Assembly (NCBI GenBank): GCA_947074125.1
Contig: CAMTOM010000082.1
Span: 1 to 6,610 of the forward strand
Direction: 5' to 3'
Length of the DNA stretch: 6,610 nucleotides
Origin: an uncultured Desulfovibrionaceae bacterium
Lineage (GTDB): Bacteria > Desulfobacterota > Desulfovibrionia > Desulfovibrionales > Desulfovibrionaceae
Under the pieces are notes generated by a model, which saw only the letters and a program-made list of their open reading frames with translations, did not search any database and was not told where the DNA came from. A program made the translations under genes and the position numbers. Below are positions 1 to 5,531 of this stretch, piece by piece (within the stretch, counting starts at the first letter, position 1; each line of letters begins with the position of its first letter).

Positions 1-491
1 AAAAAGACAAAAGATCCTGTGCCACATGGCACGATGTGAAATTCGCTTCCAAAGTAAAATGGAGCCATAAAGCGCATGGGGAAGACTACGGTATTGACTG
101 TCGCTCCTGCCATCACAAAGATACCAATATCGAACCGGAACCACAAAACTGCGCCGACTGCCATCAACAGCAAGGCAATAAAGAAATGCCCTCCCTGCGC
201 AATGCGGTACACAATAAATGCCAGAGCTGTCACGATGATATGTTCAGTGCTAAAGTCAAAGGCTGTGTACAGTGCCATACCAAGCAGGAAAGCCGCGAAC
301 GCCTGAAAAAGGATACCTTCAAAATATCACCTCCCTATGCCAACTGCACGACCTGTCATGTAGGGCAAAAAACGCAGGAACTGCTCCCTAACCGGATGGA
401 TGCCTTTCACGGTCAGTGCATCGCATGTCATGAAAAAAATGGTAAGGGGCCATTCACCAAAGAACAATGCAACCAGTGTCATACCAAGTGA
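1..491 (+). CDS. Periplasmic multiheme cytochrome c, C-terminal part (5' truncated by window edge)
   Basis: The reading frame is open from the left edge (first full codon at 3), so the true start lies outside the window and the GTG at 36 is not the start. Seven CxxCH heme-binding motifs are visible: CRSCH (99-113), CADCH (150-164), CQSCH (219-233), CVQCH (264-278), CTTCH (345-359), CIACH (417-431) and CNQCH (468-482). An eighth site at 18-32 reads CATWH. The stretch WSHKAH followed by CRSCHH resembles a class III cytochrome c3 module, with HxxH supplying axial ligands; four hemes fit that module and three more follow it. If a similar three-heme module lies upstream, the total would be about ten, as I recall for the decaheme cytochrome (DhcF) beside Desulfovibrio rnf genes. 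A Sec-exported periplasmic electron carrier is inferred, exchanging electrons with the Rnf outer face. It ends 7 bp before rnfC, so it is probably cotranscribed. Family is certain; exact heme number is not visible. Confidence 0.93.
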   Translation, partial: KDKRSCATWHDVKFASKVKWSHKAHGEDYGIDCRSCHHKDTNIEPEPQNCADCHQQQGNKEMPSLRNAVHNKCQSCHDDMFSAKVKGCVQCHTKQESRERLKKDTFKISPPYANCTTCHVGQKTQELLPNRMDAFHGQCIACHEKNGKGPFTKEQCNQCHTK

Positions 492-498
492 GTGTGTT

Positions 499-1722
499 AT
501 GAAGCAGCGTTTTCAAATTCTGAATGATCCACGCTTCCATCTGGTGTACGGCATTTCCCAGCGTTTCAGTGACGGCCCGTCCCCCAGCAAGGTTCGCTTG
601 AACCGCGAAGGTTTCACGCTGGCGCAAAATGTGAAGAAAAAAGCTGTTGTGCATTCTGGGATGCTTCTTGCCGAGCACCCTTCCATAGAAAAAGGTGATC
701 TTTTTTCACCTATTTATGGTGAAATCACCGAGATCAACGAGCGCAGTATTTTTATTTCTGCACTCCCGCAACCGCCCGATACGCCTGAAGTGGAACCTGT
801 CGATTTGCTTCAGGAGGGTCTGGAGGGCGATGAGCTTGTCATGCGCTGCAAAAAAATGGGGCTGAATACCCGTTCTTTGGGCTGCCGCTGCGAAACACTC
901 ATTATCAATGGGCTTAATCCTGATCCTGGTGTCACCTGGACAGAGCCTATGCTTAACAGCCACATTCGTACTTTTCATGCCGCCATGGAGCTGCATCGGC
1001 GTATGGGACGCTTCAAAAATGTCATACTGGCTATTCCCCAGGGTTCGCACCTTTCGTATGACGGCGTCAAAACAGTTCATGTTCCTGCGGAGTATCCTAA
1101 CAGCCTGAACCCCCTACTGATTAAGAATGTGACTGGAGAAGAAAACCCTGAAGGCTTTGGCTGTATCGGTCTGCACAACCTCTGGAGCCTGGGACGGGTC
1201 GGGCGCACGGGTCTGCCTCTCACTGAGACCGTTATTACGATCGGCAGCTATGAGCACTCCGGCAATTATATCGTTAAAGATGGCTCCACTGTTGGTGAAC
1301 TGCTTGATTTCGCACGCATCGCTCTCAAAGATCATGATACTGTCGTTCGTGGCGGACCTCTACGCGGAGAAAGCGTTGACAGGCTCGACAGAAGTATCAC
1401 CAAAGGCACCTATGGCCTGTTCGTGGTGGAAGCGGGCACTATTCCTCCCATGGAAGGGCACAGTTCCTGTATTAACTGCGGCGCATGTGTACTCATCTGT
1501 CCGGCACGCCTCTCTCCCTCAAATCTGAGTCGCTATGCAGAATTTGCCCTGCACGAACGCTGCCGCAAAGAACATATTGATATTTGCATGGACTGTGGCT
1601 TGTGTGGCTACGTATGCATCGCACGACGCCCCGTACTGCAATATATCCGCCTGGCAAAACAAAAACTCGCAGAAAAGGATGCCCAGAAACAACGTGAAGA
1701 AATCAAGATCACATCGGCATAG
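499..1722 (+). CDS. rnfC: Electron transport complex subunit RnfC, lacking the usual NADH/FMN loop
   Basis: Peripheral cytoplasmic subunit of Rnf; in characterised complexes it holds FMN and two [4Fe-4S] clusters and exchanges electrons with NAD(H). The ATG at 499 gives 407 residues. An open frame runs upstream to 400, but that part lies inside the cytochrome gene and has no start near a ribosome site. The order is an N-terminal barrel-sandwich domain (about 30-85), the central NuoF-like domain (about 110-245), an SLBB-like part (about 245-315), then the Fe-S region. Two clusters are clear: C324/C327/C330/C334 followed by Pro, and C363/C366/C369/C373 followed by Ile instead of the usual Pro. 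ETLIING (132-138) and VRGGPLRG (283-290) fit the family. The GxGGAGFPT-type loop and the AECEPY acidic motif are absent (residues 113-150; see findings). It is short for RnfC (often about 440 or more). Family assignment is firm; NADH use is doubtful. Confidence 0.95.
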   Translation: MKQRFQILNDPRFHLVYGISQRFSDGPSPSKVRLNREGFTLAQNVKKKAVVHSGMLLAEHPSIEKGDLFSPIYGEITEINERSIFISALPQPPDTPEVEPVDLLQEGLEGDELVMRCKKMGLNTRSLGCRCETLIINGLNPDPGVTWTEPMLNSHIRTFHAAMELHRRMGRFKNVILAIPQGSHLSYDGVKTVHVPAEYPNSLNPLLIKNVTGEENPEGFGCIGLHNLWSLGRVGRTGLPLTETVITIGSYEHSGNYIVKDGSTVGELLDFARIALKDHDTVVRGGPLRGESVDRLDRSITKGTYGLFVVEAGTIPPMEGHSSCINCGACVLICPARLSPSNLSRYAEFALHERCRKEHIDICMDCGLCGYVCIARRPVLQYIRLAKQKLAEKDAQKQREEIKITSA

Positions 1723-1818
1723 CAACCTTCTGCCCATATTGCTCAAATGCCGCTTGTTTGGCCTTGCATGGCAAGCACATATCACTAACAGATTCGCATT
1801 GTAATGCTGGAGAGAGTC
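1723..1818 (+). other. 96-bp intergenic spacer between rnfC and rnfD
   Basis: This is the only non-coding gap over 20 bp inside the operon. It contains short inverted repeats: CTTGC (1763-1767) can pair with GCAAG (1771-1775) across a 3-base loop, or GCTTG (1752-1756) can pair with CAAGC (1772-1776), so the two hairpins exclude each other. No T-run follows, so it is not a classic intrinsic terminator. I see no convincing -35/-10 promoter pair. A role in RNA processing, attenuation or setting the rnfC to rnfD expression ratio is possible but unsupported. Confidence 0.35.
1809..1814 (+). promoter_or_regulatory. Ribosome binding site that sets the rnfD start
   Basis: GGAGAG lies a few bases ahead of the ATG at 1819. 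An in-frame ATG at 1804 sits upstream of this Shine-Dalgarno sequence and has no purine-rich site of its own, so 1819 is the preferred start of rnfD. Confidence 0.75.
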
Positions 1819-2775
1819 ATGTCCAACACTTCCCCGACTTCTGTACTGCTTTCAGTAAGCGCATCGCCTTTCTGGCATTGCGGGCGCACGGTACGCGCCC
1901 ATCGTTACCATACGCTACTCGCCTTGCTTCCAGCAGTGCTCCTGGCGATATGGCACTGGGGTTTGCCGGCAGCACGTGTCATGGCTCTGGCAATAGTTAC
2001 GGGTGTCGCTGTGGAAGCCCTGTGCCAGCGCCTGATGGGACGGGAACTGAGTATTGATGATTTTTCCGGTGTCGTGGCGTGTTTGCTCTTTGCCTTTCTG
2101 CTTCCTGCGGCCTCTCCGTGGTGGCTTGTCATGCTGGGAGCCACCTTGTGTATTACGCTTGGCAAAATGGCTTTTGGCGGTCTTGGAGCCAATCCACTCA
2201 ACACCTCACTCGTTGGCTGGGCACTGCTCTATGTGTCCTGGCCTGTGCTCATGGATCCCAATGCCATGCAGCTCACTACCCAGTATATTGATCCTCTTGT
2301 CAGGCTCAAATATTTTGGTGCGGAGTCTGTAGCTTCCATCTCCTTGACAGACCTGCTGCTGGGCAAACAAATCGGTGCTCTTGGGGCTTCGCAAACTCTC
2401 GCCCTGCTTCTTGGGGGCATTTATCTGGCTACACGTGGCATTATACGATGGGAAATCAGTGCGGGATTTATTATGGGAGTTGTTGTTATGGCGGCAATTT
2501 TCCATACCGTTAACCCTGTACAGTATGCCTCTCCCTTTTTCCACATGCTGACAGGTTCCACAATCCTCGGCGCTTTTTTCCTGGCAACGGAACCCGCCTC
2601 CTCGCCAGACAGACAAATCCCCATGATGTTCTATGGTCTGCTGGGAGGCGCAATGGTGATTATCATCCGTATATTTGGCGAATATACCGATGGTGTGCCC
2701 TTCGCCATACTCCTTGTTAATCTGCTCAGTCCCCTGCTGGATTCCATTCGCCCCAAACCCTTCGGAGGCAAATAA
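1819..2775 (+). CDS. rnfD: Electron transport complex membrane subunit RnfD
   Basis: Integral membrane subunit of Rnf, homologous to NqrB, thought to form part of the ion path and usually carrying covalent FMN. The ATG at 1819 gives 318 residues; E. coli RsxD is about 350. Many hydrophobic segments are visible (for example about 35-70, 80-115, 130-145, 190-205, 210-230, 240-255, 270-285 and 290-305). Family landmarks are present: GGLGANPLN (120-128; usually GGLGHNPFN), the SWP that follows, ISLTDLLLG (174-182), the LGAFF segment followed by TEP (257-259; usually TDP) and FGEYTDGVPFA (286-296). The DxxSGATPL-type site expected before ISLTDLLLG is instead TTQYIDPL (153-160), so the FMN-linked Thr appears to be replaced by Asp158. 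The stop overlaps the rnfG start by one base (TAATG), a sign of translational coupling. Confidence 0.95.
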   Translation: MSNTSPTSVLLSVSASPFWHCGRTVRAHRYHTLLALLPAVLLAIWHWGLPAARVMALAIVTGVAVEALCQRLMGRELSIDDFSGVVACLLFAFLLPAASPWWLVMLGATLCITLGKMAFGGLGANPLNTSLVGWALLYVSWPVLMDPNAMQLTTQYIDPLVRLKYFGAESVASISLTDLLLGKQIGALGASQTLALLLGGIYLATRGIIRWEISAGFIMGVVVMAAIFHTVNPVQYASPFFHMLTGSTILGAFFLATEPASSPDRQIPMMFYGLLGGAMVIIIRIFGEYTDGVPFAILLVNLLSPLLDSIRPKPFGGK

Positions 2776-3353
2776 TGCGCGATATTCTCAAGATGCTTGT
2801 GGTACTTTCTGCCATTTGCAGCATTTCCGGATTCGCCCTGTCCTATCTGAAGATGATCACTGCCATCCCTATTGAAGAGCAGGTTCTCACTTATGTACAG
2901 GGACCAGCCATTCAAAAGGTTTTTAGTGATGTGGACAATTCTCCCGTCGCTGACCGTAAAAAGTTTACCCTGTCTGATGGGCGCACCATCACCCTCTTTC
3001 CCGCCATCAAAAATGGCAGGCTGACAGGCGTGGCTATGGAAAACAGCGGTAAGGGTTTTGGCGGTGATATTGGCGTCATGACGGCCTTTAATCCTCACAA
3101 TGACACTTTGCTCGGTATTGGCATCACAACCATGAAAGAAACACCTGGCATAGGTACTGTCATTTTTGAACCGCGATTCACTGACCAGTTTTCCGGAAAA
3201 GACCTGAAAAACGTTGCTCCCAAAGCACAGGGGGGGTCTTTTGATGCCATCTCCGGAGCAACGGTTTCTTCCGTTGGTGCTATCAGTGCCGTGAGTAATG
3301 CGACCAAAGACTATCTTGAACTTAAGCCTGAAATTCTTAACACGTGGAAATAA
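2775..3353 (+). CDS. rnfG: Electron transport complex subunit RnfG with covalent FMN site
   Basis: Outer-face flavoprotein subunit of Rnf, related to NqrC. The 192-residue product has one N-terminal membrane anchor (about 7-30) followed by a soluble FMN-binding domain. The flavin attachment motif DAISGATVSS is intact at 157-166, with Thr163 (codon 3261-3263) as the predicted phosphoester-linked residue; it fits the ApbE recognition pattern Dxx(S/T)GAT. ETPGIG (122-127) matches the conserved ETPG element of the family. The ATG at 2775 shares its A with the rnfD stop codon. ApbE, encoded at the end of this operon, is the likely enzyme that attaches FMN here. The position on the periplasmic side makes it the natural contact for the multiheme cytochrome; that contact is inferred. 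A run of seven G (3230-3236) lies inside the gene but the frame is intact. Confidence 0.96.
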   Translation: MRDILKMLVVLSAICSISGFALSYLKMITAIPIEEQVLTYVQGPAIQKVFSDVDNSPVADRKKFTLSDGRTITLFPAIKNGRLTGVAMENSGKGFGGDIGVMTAFNPHNDTLLGIGITTMKETPGIGTVIFEPRFTDQFSGKDLKNVAPKAQGGSFDAISGATVSSVGAISAVSNATKDYLELKPEILNTWK

Positions 3354-3362
3354 GGGACAACC

Positions 3363-4034
3363 ATGCAACCATTCCTCAAAGAATTTACCAAAGGTCTCTG
3401 GAAAGAATTGCCTCCTTTCCGTCTTGTCCTGGGCTTATGCCCTGTGCTTGCGGTCACCAAATCCGCCGATAACGGGCTGGGTATGGGAGCAGCGGTCATT
3501 TTCGTCCTGACCCTCTCCAATCTTATCATTTCGCTTGTGCGCCATATTATCCCTAAAAAAGTACGTATCGCCTGCTTTATTGCCATTTCAGCAACTCTTG
3601 TTGTTGCGGTGGAACTCCTCATGCAGGCCTATGCCTATCCGCTTTACCAGCAATTGGGAATCTTCGTCCCGCTGATCGTGGTAAACTGTCTTATCCTGGG
3701 GCGTGCGGAAGCTTTTGCCGCAAAAAATCCTGTACCCTTGGCTATTGCTGATGGTCTGGGCATGGGCATGGGCTTTGCCATGTCACTCACATTTATTGGC
3801 GGGCTGCGTGAATTGCTTGGTGCTGGCACGCTGTTTGGCAAATATATTATGTGGGAGGGCTTTCAGCCATTCGCCGTTATGGTGGAAGCGCCTGGTGCTT
3901 TTTTGTGCCTGGGGTTGATTCTTTGTGCCATGAATGCCTTCAATCACTGGCAGGCCAGGCGTAAGGGACAGGATGCGCCAGAAAATCCCATGCCTGGCTG
4001 TGAATCCTGTCGCGCCTGCTCTCACGGCAAATAA
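3363..4034 (+). CDS. rnfE: Electron transport complex membrane subunit RnfE with Cys-rich C-terminal tail
   Basis: Integral membrane subunit, paralogous to RnfA and packed against it with inverted topology. The ATG at 3363 follows an AGGGA ribosome site that overlaps the rnfG stop region; the gap is 9 bp. The 223-residue protein shows about six hydrophobic segments. Cys26 in LGLCPVLA and Cys109 in VVNCLILG are the conserved cysteines that, with the RnfA pair, hold an intramembrane iron-sulfur centre in Rnf/Nqr structures. GGLRELLGAG (146-155) is also typical of the family. The C-terminus is unusual: after the last membrane segment and a charged stretch (HWQARRKGQ), it ends with Cys213, Cys216 and Cys219 in a CxxCxxC pattern. 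I do not recognise a role for this tail. Family assignment is firm. Confidence 0.96.
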   Translation: MQPFLKEFTKGLWKELPPFRLVLGLCPVLAVTKSADNGLGMGAAVIFVLTLSNLIISLVRHIIPKKVRIACFIAISATLVVAVELLMQAYAYPLYQQLGIFVPLIVVNCLILGRAEAFAAKNPVPLAIADGLGMGMGFAMSLTFIGGLRELLGAGTLFGKYIMWEGFQPFAVMVEAPGAFLCLGLILCAMNAFNHWQARRKGQDAPENPMPGCESCRACSHGK

Positions 4035-4046
4035 GGAGTAATTCAT

Positions 4047-4622
4047 ATGGAAGTTTTTCAGCTCTTTATTTCTGCCATCTTCGTCAATAATATTGTACTG
4101 GCAAAATATCTTGGGATGTGTCCCTATCTTGGCTGCTACAAGGAACGCGGTGTTGCGCTTGGTATGGGTGGCGCTGTGGTTTTTTTTACCATTATGGCGA
4201 CACTGTGTACATGGTATATCCAGAAATTCCTTCTCACCCCTTTTGGTCTCGACTATTTGCAAACGATTGCCTTTATTCTCGTTATCGCTTCACTGGTACA
4301 GTTTGTGGAAATGTTCCTTAAAAAAATGGTGCCCCCCCTCTATGCGGCATTGGGAATTTTTTTGCCGCTTATCACCACAAACTGCGCTGTTATGGGGGTA
4401 GCCATTCTTGTACAGCGCGAAGCATATGACCTCAAAACCTCACTTCTGTACGCTGTCGCCGCCAGTGCCGGTTTTCTGCTGGCGCTCATTCTCATGGCTG
4501 GTCTGCGCGAAAGGCTCGATGTGTGCCGCGTTCCCAAGGCGATGATGGGAACCCCCATCGCGCTGATTACAGCAGGGCTTATGTCTCTGGCTTTCATGGC
4601 ATTCAAGGGTATGATACCTTAG
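4047..4622 (+). CDS. rnfA: Electron transport complex membrane subunit RnfA
   Basis: Integral membrane subunit of 191 residues with about six hydrophobic segments; partner of RnfE. It opens with the family hallmark FVNNIVLAKYLGMCPYLG (12-29), and Cys25 together with Cys113 in TTNCAVMGVA are the conserved ligands of the shared intramembrane iron-sulfur centre. GLRERLD (152-158) is also conserved. The ATG at 4047 is preceded by AAGGAG (4033-4038), which overlaps the rnfE stop codon; the gap to rnfE is 12 bp. Length is normal for the family. Runs of eight T (4180-4187) and seven C (4332-4338) lie inside the gene, yet the frame is intact. Nothing else is odd. Confidence 0.97.
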   Translation: MEVFQLFISAIFVNNIVLAKYLGMCPYLGCYKERGVALGMGGAVVFFTIMATLCTWYIQKFLLTPFGLDYLQTIAFILVIASLVQFVEMFLKKMVPPLYAALGIFLPLITTNCAVMGVAILVQREAYDLKTSLLYAVAASAGFLLALILMAGLRERLDVCRVPKAMMGTPIALITAGLMSLAFMAFKGMIP

Positions 4623-4626
4623 GAGG
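4621..4626 (+). promoter_or_regulatory. Ribosome binding site that sets the rnfB start
   Basis: A perfect AGGAGG begins within the rnfA stop codon (TAG, 4620-4622) and lies 8 bases before the ATG at 4635. An in-frame TTG at 4629 would leave only two bases of spacing, so ATG 4635 is the supported rnfB start. Confidence 0.9.
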
Positions 4627-4634
4627 TTTTGTAC

Positions 4635-5516
4635 ATGGTCACCGTTTCCGTTCTGACCCTTCTGGGACTTGGATTCACTGCCGCTACTCTGCTGGCTCTT
4701 GCTTCCCGTGTCTTCCATGTGAAAGAAGATCCCAGGGTTGAGGCTGTCATGGACGCTTTGCCTGGAGCCAATTGTGGCGGCTGCGGCTATGCGGGCTGTG
4801 AAGGCTATGCCATAGCTGTTGTTAATGACCCTGCGGTTGCGGCTTCTCTCTGTGTTGCGGGCAGCAGCGAAGTCAGTATCGCAGTGGGAGAGCTGACAGA
4901 TAAAACTGTTGCTGCTGCGGAACCACAGCTTTCTTTCAGACGTTGTGACAAACTGGCGGGTAAAGTAGGAATGCGCTATGAATATCATGGGATGCCCTCA
5001 TGTGCTGCCGCCACACTGCTCATGGGCGGTGTGGATATATGCTCATGGTCATGTCTGGGATTCGGAGACTGTATACAGGTATGCCCTTTCGACGCCATGA
5101 CGCTCAAGAATGGTCTTGTCTATGTCAATCCCAGTAAATGCACAGGTTGTGGTGCCTGTATCAAGGCATGTCCGCGCAACTCGCTGGAACTTATCCCTGT
5201 ACGCGCCCGCGTCACTATCTCCTGCGCGACAAAAGACAAACTGCGCGCTGTTATGGATGTTTGCGAAGCGGGCTGTATCAATTGTGGCAAGTGCAGTAAA
5301 AGCTGTCCGGCAAAGGCGATCTCTTCAGTCAATAATCGAATCGAAATTGATCACAAAAAATGCCTGAGCTATGGCTCCTCATGTGAAGAGCTTTGTGTCA
5401 AAAATTGCAGCCGCCATATTTTGCGCACAAACTGCCCGCCCCCCACATCTTCCCAATCCATAGAGACACCACCTGCACAGGCATCCACTGACAACTCAAT
5501 ACAGGCCAATCCCTGA
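4635..5516 (+). CDS. rnfB: Electron transport complex Fe-S subunit RnfB (ferredoxin-accepting)
   Basis: Membrane-anchored iron-sulfur subunit that accepts electrons from reduced ferredoxin and feeds the membrane core. The 293-residue protein has an N-terminal anchor (about 4-24). Next comes the Rnf/4Fe-4S domain motif C47-x2-C50-x4-C55-x17-C73. Ferredoxin-like groups follow: C136/C140/C146/C150-Pro, within the family signature CLGFGDCIQVCP; C169/C172/C175/C179-Pro; and C214/C217/C220/C224-Pro, with Cys197 and Cys210 ahead of it. The last group is C243-x6-C250-x3-C254-x3-C258 followed by Ser, not the standard CxxCxxCxxxCP. From about 267 the tail is rich in Pro, Ser, Thr and Gln and looks disordered. 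The gene starts 12 bp after rnfA with a strong ribosome site. Family assignment is firm; the cofactor count at the C-terminus is uncertain. Confidence 0.96.
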   Translation: MVTVSVLTLLGLGFTAATLLALASRVFHVKEDPRVEAVMDALPGANCGGCGYAGCEGYAIAVVNDPAVAASLCVAGSSEVSIAVGELTDKTVAAAEPQLSFRRCDKLAGKVGMRYEYHGMPSCAAATLLMGGVDICSWSCLGFGDCIQVCPFDAMTLKNGLVYVNPSKCTGCGACIKACPRNSLELIPVRARVTISCATKDKLRAVMDVCEAGCINCGKCSKSCPAKAISSVNNRIEIDHKKCLSYGSSCEELCVKNCSRHILRTNCPPPTSSQSIETPPAQASTDNSIQANP

Positions 5517-5531
5517 GATAGGAAAACAGAT

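Noticed and set aside
36..491. Reading the cytochrome as a complete 151-residue protein starting at GTG 36
   Set aside because: The frame is open to the left edge, includes a heme-like CATWH site upstream of the GTG, and no signal peptide follows it. The gene is truncated by the window.
400..498. Extended rnfC start at 400 inside the cytochrome gene
   Set aside because: The extra 33 residues overlap the heme-binding end of the cytochrome in another frame and have no family similarity; ATG 499 directly precedes RnfC-like sequence.
2134..2145. LGAT in RnfD (residues 106-109) as a possible covalent FMN site
   Set aside because: It sits in a membrane segment just before GGLGANP, which aligns with a different part of the family; it lacks the Ser/Thr before Gly and the Asp three residues earlier that ApbE targets have.
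3230..3236. Homopolymer runs (G7 here, T8 at 4180-4187, C7 at 4332-4338) as phase-variable switches or frameshift errors
   Set aside because: Both genes stay in frame with normal length and motifs on each side, so there is no sign of slippage or of a sequencing error.
2631..3368. Minus-strand open frame of 245 codons opposite rnfD/rnfG
   Set aside because: It lies wholly across well-supported plus-strand genes, has no recognisable domain, and reads as an antisense shadow.
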